From Deltaproteobacteria bacterium (GTDB lineage Bacteria; Bdellovibrionota_B; Oligoflexia; Oligoflexales; Bog-1112), in NCBI GenBank assembly GCA_947466225.1, contig CANIBL010000017.1:1-46830 (forward strand): a stretch of DNA of 46,830 bases, written 5' to 3'. This document shows, one piece after another, positions 26,173-35,504 of this stretch (position 1 is the first letter of the stretch; each line of letters begins with the position of its first letter). The notes below the pieces were generated by a model. That model worked only from the letters and a program-made list of their open reading frames with translations. It did no database searches and had not been told where the DNA came from. The translations under genes and the position numbers were made by a program.

Positions 26173-27330
26173 ATGGTCCGATATGCCATTCGAGAAAAAG
26201 ATGCGATTCCATTCTTATCCAAGGAACTCTGTGAGAAAATCCTTACCGACTTAGAAGAGGGGAAACGTCCGGTATTAAAGGCAACCAAATGCTCTTTAGA
26301 TAATTGTATTTACTCTCCTACTGTGGGGTATTTAACCCCTGGTTCAAAGAAAACGTCCACAGAACTTAATGTGGCTTCTGTTAAGAAGATGGCGCGAGCT
26401 GTCTTTATGTTGGAAATTGTGCTGCGAAACGTAAAGTCGGGTGGGGTCAACACCAAAAGGGAATTATATTACGTTTGCAAAGGTTTGTTGAAGCAGAACA
26501 AAAATCTAAAGCCTCTAGACTTTGAGGATCAGGTAGAGTCTGATTCCGTGATCGATTTTATTTGCGAAATTCTCGAATGCTATCGAGAAGAATTAAATTG
26601 TTATGCCAACGATAGAGGCGGGCAAACCTACTCCAAGCAATTGGTGGTAGTGGAAAAGCTTACTGATGGAACAGAAGCCACCATCGATCTATCCCAGCTG
26701 GGTACGTCTCCTTTTATGCCAAAAAACCGGCCTCAAAATTTGGTGCTGAAGGTAAAGAAAAAAGTCGAATTTTGTTTGGTCGTAGAATCTGAAGGTACGG
26801 CAAATACCTTGGTAGCAAACGGATTTACCCATCGAACCCCAAGCATTGTGGTGGGTGCCCAAGGGGTTCCTTCTAACGCCGTTCGTGGATGGGTAAAGCG
26901 AATTCAAGATCAATTGAATGTTCCCATTTTCTTCTTTGGTGACTTGGATGCGTACACGATTCAAAATATCTATCGAACCTTGAAGGCTGGGTCAGCCTCT
27001 TCTTTGATTCGAAATGCAGATTTTTCCGCACCGGATGTCCGGTTCCTCGGGGTGTTGCCAGAGGATATTGCGAAGTATGATTTGTTTGCCTACGATGTCA
27101 GAGAGTCAGATGTTGTCGAAAAGCGTTCTTTGAAGAAGGCGCGAGATGCTTTGGATAATGATCCATTCTTCAAAAGTCGAAGAAATAAAGGCTTGGTAAA
27201 GATTTTGGAATGGCTGATTGAGAATAAAAAGCGGTGTGAGCAACAAGCTTTTTTTAGCGTAGATGCAGGGAATCCTCGGGGGTTTGAGAAAATCATTTTA
27301 GAAAAAATCGAATCCGGTTCCTACGTCTAA
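26173..27330 (+). CDS. top6A: DNA topoisomerase VI subunit A (Spo11-like)
   Basis: This 385-residue protein has the winged-helix catalytic motif NTKRELYYVCKGLL, with the likely nucleophile at Tyr100. The Toprim domain has VVESEGTANTL (Glu206) and FFGDLDAYTIQNIY (Asp257 and Asp259), the metal-binding acidic residues. The Toprim loop reads GDLDAYT where archaeal enzymes commonly have DGDPWG. It cleaves both strands via 5' phosphotyrosine links, in complex with subunit B. It lies two bases downstream of top6B and is followed by a family F hairpin and mfd. Confidence 0.92.
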   Translation: MVRYAIREKDAIPFLSKELCEKILTDLEEGKRPVLKATKCSLDNCIYSPTVGYLTPGSKKTSTELNVASVKKMARAVFMLEIVLRNVKSGGVNTKRELYYVCKGLLKQNKNLKPLDFEDQVESDSVIDFICEILECYREELNCYANDRGGQTYSKQLVVVEKLTDGTEATIDLSQLGTSPFMPKNRPQNLVLKVKKKVEFCLVVESEGTANTLVANGFTHRTPSIVVGAQGVPSNAVRGWVKRIQDQLNVPIFFFGDLDAYTIQNIYRTLKAGSASSLIRNADFSAPDVRFLGVLPEDIAKYDLFAYDVRESDVVEKRSLKKARDALDNDPFFKSRRNKGLVKILEWLIENKKRCEQQAFFSVDAGNPRGFEKIILEKIESGSYV

Positions 27331-27348
27331 AACTTTCTTCCAAGGAGG

Positions 27349-27375
27349 TGCGGAAACTACGCAGTTGGTTCCGCA
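27349..27375 (+). repeat. 27-nt imperfect hairpin element family F, copy 2
   Basis: TGCGGAAACTACGC followed by AGTTGGTTCCGCA, immediately preceded by CAAGGAGG. It has the same length and internal mismatches as the copies at 23716 and 33650, but the outer pairs are T-A and C-G here versus A-T and G-C there. It lies between top6A and mfd, ending about 20 nt before the mfd start. Confidence 0.65.
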
Positions 27376-27396
27376 AGTATAAAAAAGGAGCAATTG

Positions 27397-30300
27397 ATGG
27401 TGGAACCAACCCTAGAATCCCAGTTGCGGGCGTTACACCAAGCCATCACCGAATCGAAGTCGGTGCAGATCCAGGGCGCTTCTGATGCCCATGCCCGACT
27501 TTGTTTGGCCTCTCTTCTCGACAAGACACAAAGCAAAAAATATGTGGTGGTCTTTCCATTTGAGAAAGATTTTCTTTCTTGGAAAGCCTTTTTTTCTTCT
27601 CTTTGTTCCTCTCTATCTTCTACTCCTACCGTATGTTTTCTGCCTGCAGTATCTTTTTGGGGTAGTGAGCGAGGCAATAATAAGACAGCGCTTTGGCAAG
27701 AGCGTCTCTGTACTTTGCAACGCATGCTACAGCCTACGAATGGGTTGTTGGTTTTTACCACGTTGCCAGCATTGGCCCAAAAAGTAGTGGCAACGGCTGT
27801 TTTGCAAAAAATGTCATGCACGTTGCGATTGAAAGAAGAACAGGAGATTGAGAGCCTCCTCGAGGCGCTGCAAAATCTCGGGTATTATGAGGTGTCCCGC
27901 GTAGCAATTCGCGGTACCTACTCGGTTCGAGGTGGTATTTTAGACATATATCCATTGCGGCATGCTGATCCGGTGCGAGTAGAGTTTCTCGGGGATGTCA
28001 TACACTCCATCCGCTCTTTTTACGTAGAAACCCAACTTTCCTATGAAATGCATACCGAGTTAATCATCGACTGTGCCAGTGAAGTGTCCTGTCCTGTCTC
28101 CAAGTCGAACATCCAATCCTTGTATGATCAGCTGTTGCATCTCGATGGAAGCAAACTCGATCGAGATATGATCGTACAAGAACTGCTTTCTGCGACTAGC
28201 TTTCCACATGGAAAAGAAATTTACGCGCCTTTTTTTATGCAACACCCGGTTGGCTTAGAAGAATATATAACAGAGACCTTGTTCTGTTTCCCCTCTGGTT
28301 TGGAAGCTTGTGAAGAAGCACGCACGCATTTTTTCGAACGAATCCAGTTTGAATTTGAACAAGATCGAATTCGGAAAATACCCACGGTACCTCCGTCGCT
28401 TCATTTTCACCTTGAAGCGCAGCCAGAGAAGTGGGGGGTGCCTTTTCTTGAATTTGGAAACCCCATGAAGCGAGATGGGGCGCTTGAAATTCCCCTTTCT
28501 GCTTCGATTCCGCTGGAAAAATCGTTGTATCTGATTTCTCAAGGAGAAGGTGCAAGCGGAGGGGGATTGACGCCCCAATTTTCGGAGATATTTCTTTCTG
28601 TCGAAACCCAATTTCGCCGAAAGAAAAAACGCATTTCAGGAGAGAAAAAATGGGAGCACGCTTTTTCTTCTTGGCTGGAGTTGCAAGAGAAAGACTTGGT
28701 GGTCCATTTTTTGCATGGAGTAGGTCGATATCAAGGGATTACACAACTTTCGATTCAAAATATCCTCATGGATTTTATCGTCCTCGAATATCAGGACAGG
28801 GACAAAATTTATGTACCCGTAGACCGGATTGGACAGATTCAAAAATATGTTGGTGGATCGGATCATGCCACCCTTGACCGTTTGCGAAGTCAAGGATGGA
28901 TTGAGAAAAAAGCCAAGGCGCAGCGTGCCATTATCGATATTGCAGCTGGACTCATTCATAGCCAAGCGAATCGGACCTTGGCACTTGCAGAGCGATATGC
29001 TCCCGCTTCCTCGGAGTATGAACGATTTGTAGAAGATTTTCCGTACCAAGAGACCGATGATCAGCTCGAAGCGCTTATACAAATTGAGCAAGATCTCAGC
29101 CGAGATCGCCCCATGGATCGATTGGTAATCGGAGATGTGGGATTTGGCAAAACTGAAATTGCCATGCGAACCATGATGCGAGCGATTTTGGAGGGGCGTC
29201 AAGTTTTGGTTGTTGTCCCTACAACGTTGCTGTGTTTTCAACATTTCCAGACATTTCGACTTCGATTTGAGCGATATGGTGTAAATGTAGCGGCTATCAG
29301 TCGCTTGGTGGCCCCTAAAAAACGAAAAGAGATCCTCGAAGCCTTGCAAGCAGGTCGCATAGATATTGTGGTGGGAACCCATACGTTGTTGCGCCATGAA
29401 GTGCAACCGCCTCGATTGGGGCTTGTGGTCATTGACGAAGAGCAAAAATTTGGCGTTCTGCATAAAGAAAAATGGCGTGAACTTGCGCCAAAAGTGGATT
29501 TTCTGACACTCTCTGCTACCCCTATTCCCCGTAGTCTACATATGGCCTTAAGCGGGTTGCGAGATATTTCAATTTTGGCCACACCACCTGTGAATCGAAT
29601 GTCCATCAAGACCGTGGTGACCCATTTCTCTGAGGAGTTGGTACAAGCTGCAATTGAACAAGAGGTTAAACGGGGGGGGCAGGTGTTCTTTGTCCATCAC
29701 CGGGTACAGGATATTGAAGGGGTTGCCGCGCTGTTGCAACGTATTTGTCCTCAGGTGGGCATTCGTGTGGCCCATGGGCAGATGCCTGAATCTGATATGG
29801 AACGGATTTTTCTCGATTTCGTAGAGAAACGATTTTCTGTGTTGGTAAGTACCACCATCATTGAATCTGGGATGGATTTGCCTAACGTAAATACCTTGAT
29901 CGTGAATCATGCAGAGCATTTTGGCCTTTCTCAATTATACCAATTGAGAGGTCGCGTTGGCCGTTCTTCCACGCAGGCGTACGCTTACTTCTTGCCCTCT
30001 CAGCATGTGTTGTCCGAAGATGCACGCAAACGATTGGATACGTTAGTGGCCCATCAAGAACTCGGAGCTGGATTCTATATTGCAAAAGCTGATTTGGAAA
30101 TTCGAGGGGCAGGGAATTTACTTGGGTCTCAGCAATCTGGACACGTAACTTCTATCGGGCTTGAGTTGTATACGGAGATGTTGCATGCAGAGGTGCAACG
30201 TCAACAGGATAAGCCTGTGGTTACGGAGATTGACCCTGAAATCAAATTGTCGATCTCTGCTTTAATACCCAAATCCTATATTGAATCTGAGCCAGAGAGA

Positions 30301-30600
30301 TTGACCTTGTACCAGAAACTATTTTCTGTGCAAGCAGAAGAGGAGCTCGGTGATATTCAGCATGCTGTGGAAGATCGGTATGGAAAAGCCCCCCCACCTT
30401 TTGCTGCCTTATTGCAGGTAGCCATGATTCGATTTTGGCTGAAGCAATTGAAAATGGTTACGCTTTGGCAGGAGGGAGATAGGGTCTATGGACGGAGGGC
30501 TTCTTCAGAGGAGGGCTTCTTGATTTATGCTGGAAGCTTACACGACGATTTTTTGGGGAAAGTTGTAGAAAAACTTTCGAATTCTATGGAATTTAATTAG
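27397..30600 (+). CDS. mfd: Transcription-repair coupling factor Mfd
   Basis: The 1067-residue SF2 translocase rescues or removes stalled RNA polymerase and recruits UvrA. The N-terminal UvrB-like module includes RGTYSVRGGILDIYPL near 180. The RNA-polymerase-interacting (CarD-like) domain contains LVVHFLHGVGRYQGI near 430, the helicase Walker A is GDVGFGKTEIAMRTMM near 580, and the DEAD-type box is VVIDEEQKFGVLHKE. Later motifs are TLSATPIPRSLHMA, STTIIESGMDLPNVNT and LYQLRGRVGRSS. The C-terminal TRCF domain follows. The ATG at 27397 has AAAAAAGGAG upstream; a TTG at 27394 is one codon earlier. Its stop overlaps the convergent gene by eight bases. Length is slightly below typical Mfd. Confidence 0.96.
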   Translation: MVEPTLESQLRALHQAITESKSVQIQGASDAHARLCLASLLDKTQSKKYVVVFPFEKDFLSWKAFFSSLCSSLSSTPTVCFLPAVSFWGSERGNNKTALWQERLCTLQRMLQPTNGLLVFTTLPALAQKVVATAVLQKMSCTLRLKEEQEIESLLEALQNLGYYEVSRVAIRGTYSVRGGILDIYPLRHADPVRVEFLGDVIHSIRSFYVETQLSYEMHTELIIDCASEVSCPVSKSNIQSLYDQLLHLDGSKLDRDMIVQELLSATSFPHGKEIYAPFFMQHPVGLEEYITETLFCFPSGLEACEEARTHFFERIQFEFEQDRIRKIPTVPPSLHFHLEAQPEKWGVPFLEFGNPMKRDGALEIPLSASIPLEKSLYLISQGEGASGGGLTPQFSEIFLSVETQFRRKKKRISGEKKWEHAFSSWLELQEKDLVVHFLHGVGRYQGITQLSIQNILMDFIVLEYQDRDKIYVPVDRIGQIQKYVGGSDHATLDRLRSQGWIEKKAKAQRAIIDIAAGLIHSQANRTLALAERYAPASSEYERFVEDFPYQETDDQLEALIQIEQDLSRDRPMDRLVIGDVGFGKTEIAMRTMMRAILEGRQVLVVVPTTLLCFQHFQTFRLRFERYGVNVAAISRLVAPKKRKEILEALQAGRIDIVVGTHTLLRHEVQPPRLGLVVIDEEQKFGVLHKEKWRELAPKVDFLTLSATPIPRSLHMALSGLRDISILATPPVNRMSIKTVVTHFSEELVQAAIEQEVKRGGQVFFVHHRVQDIEGVAALLQRICPQVGIRVAHGQMPESDMERIFLDFVEKRFSVLVSTTIIESGMDLPNVNTLIVNHAEHFGLSQLYQLRGRVGRSSTQAYAYFLPSQHVLSEDARKRLDTLVAHQELGAGFYIAKADLEIRGAGNLLGSQQSGHVTSIGLELYTEMLHAEVQRQQDKPVVTEIDPEIKLSISALIPKSYIESEPERLTLYQKLFSVQAEEELGDIQHAVEDRYGKAPPPFAALLQVAMIRFWLKQLKMVTLWQEGDRVYGRRASSEEGFLIYAGSLHDDFLGKVVEKLSNSMEFN

Positions 30601-32212
30601 CCCAGTTGGCAGAGTTATAGTTGGATTTAGCCTGTAGCATAGGTAGAATAGAGCTAAAATGAGTTTCAAACACAGATTTATCTAGTTGTATGAACCCTTT
30701 TTTTCCTGTCCCATCTGGTGGAATGTTATATGATCCATTGCATTTTAAAAACATAGTTGCAACAGAGAGCGTGACTTTTTTGTCAAAATCTATTAACAGC
30801 GGGTCATGAGATGTTCCATTGGTAAAGATTTCTTGATAATTGTACGTATTGCTATTTTCCCATGCATCTAACATTTCCCCCATATGAAGTCCATCTTCAA
30901 ACCCTCGATTCAGTCCTGACCCGGTGAAAAAATGGGTTTGCGCCAATGCATCTCCAAGTAAAAATCCTAAGATATGAGTCCCTTTTATGGGGTAAAAAAC
31001 TTTTTCTTTTTTCTTTAACTCGATGCTAAATGCTGCGATATCAATTGTCCCGGGCAATGCTACAAGTTGATCTGCAGTAGAGGAGAGTGGTAGGGCCCCC
31101 CTTGCTTTTGCGAGTTGCTCTAGCTGGTTTCTATTTTGCCCAAAATGATTGTATTGATCTTGGGTCAATTCCACCCCATAGTAAAGTACATCTCGTAGAA
31201 CAAAAAGCCGAGTTCTGGGTAGCATATTTATAGAAAGACCACGTATTTTAAATGGATCCCAATGAAAATTTGTTTCTAATGCAGAAAAAGTTTTTGTGTA
31301 CAAGGGATCTAGCAAATCCGAAGTTTCTTTGTATTGTGTATTTTGAGTTGAATCGGTCCATGTACTGATGGGTATAATCTGATTAGAATTGGAAAAAATG
31401 GCGATCATTGCGTAGACAGGTTCATGTGAAAAGACGATGGGGGCTTTGTCATTAATAAAAGTACTGGTTTCTGACTTTGCTCCTTCTGCGCTAATTAAGA
31501 AATCTGTTTTCACAATAATCTGTTTTCGTTTTGAGGGATCTAAATTTTGGTTTGATTCCAATATCACATCATTTTCAGTATGGTTTTGTTTCGATTTTAA
31601 AAAACGAACCCCAAAAAGCACCTGTAAATTATTACTTGTATCACGCTCTTGCAGTACAGTGAGAAGAGCGGCAAGTGTCATTTCTAATTCTTTTATTTTC
31701 ATAGACCGAGTAAATGGAGGGTGATTAAGGCCTGATTTTACAATAATATGATTTGACTCGAGATAAGAAAAAGCTGTTTTCCCCAAAATAGTTTGTAGTT
31801 GTGTAATAAAATCTACAAAATCAGAAGGAGAGGAGTCCATCTTAGGTCCATCGATGCGAATGGGTGTGTTTCTTCCATAGGAAGTACGTGCTTCAGCCAG
31901 CGTCACAGAACTTGCCCCTGCAAGATAACTATCGATTGCAGTCATCAACCCTGTTGGGCCGGCCCCAACAATCAAGATACGCGGTTTTGTCTGTGTATAT
32001 TTTTGTTTTCTCAGTCTTATCAGATCAGTAATATGAGGATCATTTTCTAGCATCTGCTTTATTTCAAAATAAAACTTATTTTCACTCGTTTCTTTCAGCG
32101 AGTATGGTGCGTCCTTGAGTAAGGGAGAAAGAGGTGTTAGAGTTTTCTTTTCGTCTTGAATAGTTGCTTTGCAAGAAAGGATAGAAAAAAGCATCCAAAA
32201 TAACACGTACAT
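30593..32212 (-). CDS. FAD-dependent monooxygenase-like lipoprotein
   Basis: A 539-residue protein with a lipoprotein-type signal (VLFWMLFSILSC, Cys near 14). An FAD-binding fold follows: dinucleotide motif RILIVGAGPTGLMTAIDSYLA near 78-98, then VTLAEARTSYGRNTPIRI, reminiscent of the Arg-Asn segment of MICAL-type monooxygenases. A later FAD-contact segment is LLGDALAQTHFFTGSGLNRGF near 425. Predicted secretion of an FAD monooxygenase is unusual, because FAD would have to be acquired after or during export. Codons look more A/T-rich than in neighbouring genes, suggesting transfer. It converges on mfd with an 8-bp overlap. The exact substrate is unknown, and the lipobox could instead be a simple hydrophobic anchor. 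Confidence 0.68.
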   Translation of the reverse strand: MYVLFWMLFSILSCKATIQDEKKTLTPLSPLLKDAPYSLKETSENKFYFEIKQMLENDPHITDLIRLRKQKYTQTKPRILIVGAGPTGLMTAIDSYLAGASSVTLAEARTSYGRNTPIRIDGPKMDSSPSDFVDFITQLQTILGKTAFSYLESNHIIVKSGLNHPPFTRSMKIKELEMTLAALLTVLQERDTSNNLQVLFGVRFLKSKQNHTENDVILESNQNLDPSKRKQIIVKTDFLISAEGAKSETSTFINDKAPIVFSHEPVYAMIAIFSNSNQIIPISTWTDSTQNTQYKETSDLLDPLYTKTFSALETNFHWDPFKIRGLSINMLPRTRLFVLRDVLYYGVELTQDQYNHFGQNRNQLEQLAKARGALPLSSTADQLVALPGTIDIAAFSIELKKKEKVFYPIKGTHILGFLLGDALAQTHFFTGSGLNRGFEDGLHMGEMLDAWENSNTYNYQEIFTNGTSHDPLLIDFDKKVTLSVATMFLKCNGSYNIPPDGTGKKGFIQLDKSVFETHFSSILPMLQAKSNYNSANWAN

Positions 32213-32403
32213 TTTATAACCTCTCTGCTAAGATTATTACGCCTCTTCTTACCTTATGATAAGGTCTGAGCTAAATTGTACGTGTGGGTAAAAATTTCCT
32301 TGCAAAGCGAAGGCATATTTGATTTTTTAAAAAATTTGGCTGGGTATCGAGTAAATTGAATGGAATTTATAGATTTTTGATGAAAAAGAGTTCGTTTGGT
32401 GGA

Positions 32404-33600
32404 TTAAGCTTCGTAGTACACTTCTGCATTGTGGGTTTTCTCCGAACTATCCACTACAAGAGCAACCGCAGCGTCGCCTGTGATACTGATCGTGGTACGA
32501 ATCATATCCATAAATCGATCGATGCCCACAATCAAAGCAACGCCCTCCAGGGGAAGTTGCAAGGAAGCCAAAACCATGGGAAGCATCAGGAGCGTCCCAC
32601 TGGGAATGCCAGCCCCTCCAATAGAACCGATGGTAGCAGTGACAAGTAAAATGCCATATTCATGCAAGGTGAGGACACGGCCTGCAGCCTGGGCAAAGGT
32701 GATGGCACAAAGCCCCAAGTAAATTGCCAATCCATCCATGTTCATTGTCGCTCCGAGGGGTAAGACAAAAGAAGAACTAAGTTTGGAGATCCCCAATTTT
32801 TCTTGTGCTGTGGACATGGTCATAGGCAGTGCTGCTTTTGAACTGCTGGTAGAAAAAGCGAGCAATTGATACGCGATGCTTTTGCGGTAAAAAGGCCAGG
32901 GCTTGAGCTTACCAAAGAAGAAAATCATGAGGCCAAAGACCATATACTGAAGCGAAAAGGCAAAGACACTGGCGCATACAATTTTACTCAAACTAAAAAG
33001 GGCGGCCGTCCCCTGGGTGCCGACACACCATGCCATAAAGGCAAAAGCAGCAAGGGGGGCTAGTTTTACAATCATATTAACCATGAAGAAAACCACGGTC
33101 ATAATTTCTTTGATGGCAGAGGTAATGGGTTTGGCTTTTGCTCCCATCAGCAGCAAACAGATACCGGTAAAAGTGGCAAAAAATACGACTTGAAGCATAT
33201 TTCCTTGGGCAAAGGCGGCCACTGCATTATCCGGTATAATGTTCATCAGGTATTCACCCAAATGAAACGCTTTCATGTCAGGAGGCGGCCCTTCCACCAA
33301 AACCAGGCCATCTCCGGGGCGGAAAATCCAGGCTGCAAGGAATCCAAGGAAAATAGCAAAACTGGTGCAAGCACAATAGGTTAAAACCGATTTTATCCCC
33401 AGTCGACCGAGCTGCTTGGCATTATCTAAGTGTGCAATACCCGACACGATGGAACAAAAAATGAGAGGTGCAATTACCATTTTAATGAGGCGAATAAACA
33501 AATCCCCAAAGGGCTTTAAGAAAGCCGCTTTGTCTCCCAGTAGTGCGCCTACCAGGATACCGAGGAGGAGCCCCAAAAAAACTTTTTTCCACGGTTGCAT
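32404..33600 (-). CDS. Dicarboxylate/amino acid:cation symporter (DAACS/GltP type)
   Basis: A 398-residue polytopic protein of the glutamate-transporter fold. The opening VFLGLLLGILVGALLGDKA, the hairpin serine motif STSSSKAALPMTM near 275, GATMNMDGLAIYLGL near 300 and DRFMDMIRTTISITGD near 365 mark the family. It imports C4-dicarboxylates or acidic amino acids with Na+ or H+. In the last motif the usual Asn (NVTGD) is Ser (SITGD), a change at a residue involved in Na+ coordination in GltPh, which might alter coupling. The ATG at 33600 has GGAG six bases upstream; a TTG at 33612 is open. It is followed at 32213-32403 by a gap with no gene. Confidence 0.9.
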   Translation of the reverse strand: MQPWKKVFLGLLLGILVGALLGDKAAFLKPFGDLFIRLIKMVIAPLIFCSIVSGIAHLDNAKQLGRLGIKSVLTYCACTSFAIFLGFLAAWIFRPGDGLVLVEGPPPDMKAFHLGEYLMNIIPDNAVAAFAQGNMLQVVFFATFTGICLLLMGAKAKPITSAIKEIMTVVFFMVNMIVKLAPLAAFAFMAWCVGTQGTAALFSLSKIVCASVFAFSLQYMVFGLMIFFFGKLKPWPFYRKSIAYQLLAFSTSSSKAALPMTMSTAQEKLGISKLSSSFVLPLGATMNMDGLAIYLGLCAITFAQAAGRVLTLHEYGILLVTATIGSIGGAGIPSGTLLMLPMVLASLQLPLEGVALIVGIDRFMDMIRTTISITGDAAVALVVDSSEKTHNAEVYYEA

Positions 33601-33649
33601 GCATCTCTCCAATAATCAAAGTCAAGTATATCAAATGCAAGGAGGGGTT

Positions 33650-33676
33650 AGGGGAAACTGCGCAGCTGGTTCCCCT
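33650..33676 (+). repeat. 27-nt imperfect hairpin element family F, copy 3
   Basis: AGGGGAAACTGCGC followed by AGCTGGTTCCCCT. A CAAGGAGG motif precedes it (33638-33645), as for copy 2. It lies between the PEP carboxykinase stop and the symporter start, both on the minus strand. Confidence 0.65.
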
Positions 33677-33680
33677 GGTG

Positions 33681-35426
33681 CTACATATCCAATTCTTCCA
33701 CAATCTGCTTCAATTCCTGCCGGAAGGCAGCTGGCAGTCGATCCCCATAGGTAAGCAGATATTGTTCCGTATCTTGCATTTCCTTCTTCCAGCCTCCTGG
33801 ATCGATGGAACACAAAGACTGTAGGGTCGAAGCAGAAATCGAGAGTCCCTCAGTATTTAATCCATCTGCTTCCGGTACATAGCCAATGGGAGTTCGTACA
33901 GCGGGGACTTGATTTTTCGTACGTGCTAGGATCCACTCCAATACCCGCATATTGTCCCCAAAACCAGGCCACATGTACTGTCCATTTTCATCCTGCCGAA
34001 ACCAGTTCACATGGAAGATTTTCGGCAGCTTATCACTTCTGGAGGCAAAACTCAGCCAGTGACTCCAATAATCGGCAAAATTGTAACCACAAAATGGTTT
34101 CATGGCCATAGAGTCCCGTCGCAAGACTCCGACGGCACCCGTTGCGGCAGCTGTGGTTTCAGATGCAACGGAGGCACCGACCATGACTCCATGGGTCCAA
34201 CTTTTGGATTCATATACAAGCGGTACCAGATTGGGGCGACGCCCTCCAAAAATGATCGCAGAAATGGGCACACCTTCTGCCTCTTCTGCAGCAGGTGTAT
34301 AAGAAGGGCATTGCTTGGCTGCAACGGTAAAACGAGAGTTGGGATGGGCTGCAGGTCCTTTTGCCGGATCGTAGGGGTGTCCCTGCCAATCGAAATCGGG
34401 CGTGCGATTGTCCAGTCCCTCCCACCATGGTTCCCCATTTTTCATCAAGGCTACGTTGGTGTAGATCGTGTCGTGTTGGATGGTTTTGAGGGCATTGGGA
34501 TTGGTTTTGGTGGAAGTACCCGGTACTACACCAAAGAATCCAGCTTCTGGATTGATGGCATAGAGGCGTCCATCACTGCCGATGTGCATCCAGGCAATGT
34601 CATCGCCCACGGTCCATACTTTCCATCCTTTATAGCTTGCTGGTGGGATGAGCATGGCCAAGTTAGTTTTGCCGCAAGCGGAGGGAAATGCCGCTGCAAC
34701 ATAGGTTCTCTCCCCTTGTGGATTTTCAATACCTACGATGAGCATATGCTCGGCAAGCCAGCCTTCTCTGCGGGCTTGAAAACTACCAATGCGCAGCGCA
34801 TGGCATTTTTTCCCCAATAGCGCATTGCCTCCATACCCGGAGCCAATACTTTTAATCGTGAGCTCTTCAGGGAAGTGCATCACAAATCGTCGGTTGATAT
34901 TGAGGTCTCCGACGGAGTGAAGCCCTTTTACAAAGGACCCGTTTTTCTCAATCCGTGCAAGAGCGGCTGTTCCCATGCGCGTCATGATCTTCATATTGAC
35001 TACGACATAGGCGCTATCGGTTATTTCGACTCCACAGCGAGAGTGGGGGGAATCGATGGGTCCCATGCAGTAGGGGACCACATAGAGCGTGCGCCCTTTC
35101 ATACAGTTTTCAAAAAGTTCGTCGATTTTTTTATGGCCATCTGCAGGTAGCATCCAATTGTTGTTGGGCCCTGCGTCGTCCTTTTGGGGCGTGCAGACGA
35201 AAGTGAGGTGCTCCGTTCTGGCTACATCGGTAGGATTGGAGCGATGAAGGTAGCAATTTGGATAGGACTCTTCATTCAGCTGTAGCAGATCGCCATCGGC
35301 GAGCATCCTTTGGATCAGATTTTGATATTCATCTTCGGTACCGGTGCACCAGTGAATGTTTTTTGGATGTGTCAACGCAGCAATCGAGTCGACCCATTGA
35401 TTGAGTGCGGCATTTTGAGAGGCCAT
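33681..35426 (-). CDS. pckG: Phosphoenolpyruvate carboxykinase (GTP)
   Basis: The 581-residue GTP-dependent enzyme interconverts oxaloacetate and phosphoenolpyruvate. The P-loop FPSACGKTNLAMLIP near 245 contains the reactive Cys of this family. The GDDIAWMHIGSDGRLYAINPE stretch and the FGVVPGTSTKTNP segment are those of pckG rather than the ATP-dependent pckA. Other landmarks are YCMGPIDSPHSRCGVEITDS near 118 and MKPFCGYNFADYWSHWL near 450. Its length is near the family norm. It fits gluconeogenic growth on amino acids or organic acids, together with the adjacent symporter and the arginase. The ATG at 35426 precedes MASQNAALNQW. Confidence 0.96.
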   Translation of the reverse strand: MASQNAALNQWVDSIAALTHPKNIHWCTGTEDEYQNLIQRMLADGDLLQLNEESYPNCYLHRSNPTDVARTEHLTFVCTPQKDDAGPNNNWMLPADGHKKIDELFENCMKGRTLYVVPYCMGPIDSPHSRCGVEITDSAYVVVNMKIMTRMGTAALARIEKNGSFVKGLHSVGDLNINRRFVMHFPEELTIKSIGSGYGGNALLGKKCHALRIGSFQARREGWLAEHMLIVGIENPQGERTYVAAAFPSACGKTNLAMLIPPASYKGWKVWTVGDDIAWMHIGSDGRLYAINPEAGFFGVVPGTSTKTNPNALKTIQHDTIYTNVALMKNGEPWWEGLDNRTPDFDWQGHPYDPAKGPAAHPNSRFTVAAKQCPSYTPAAEEAEGVPISAIIFGGRRPNLVPLVYESKSWTHGVMVGASVASETTAAATGAVGVLRRDSMAMKPFCGYNFADYWSHWLSFASRSDKLPKIFHVNWFRQDENGQYMWPGFGDNMRVLEWILARTKNQVPAVRTPIGYVPEADGLNTEGLSISASTLQSLCSIDPGGWKKEMQDTEQYLLTYGDRLPAAFRQELKQIVEELDM

Positions 35427-35504
35427 AGAATACCCTTTATGAGGAGGATTCTGACCAATTTACCATAGATGTGAAGGGGGGATCCAGCGGTAGTTTGGGA
35501 GGAA

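Noticed and set aside
32323..32335. AT-rich TTTTTTAAAAAATTT palindrome as an origin or site-specific element
   Set aside because: It is a simple A/T run palindrome with no accompanying boxes, not enough to call a functional site.
32213..32403. Gap of 191 bp between symporter and FAD protein genes, with an ACCTTAT/ATAAGGT palindrome
   Set aside because: The palindrome is short, the region has no gene, and it probably just contains the leader of the FAD protein gene and the end of the symporter transcript.
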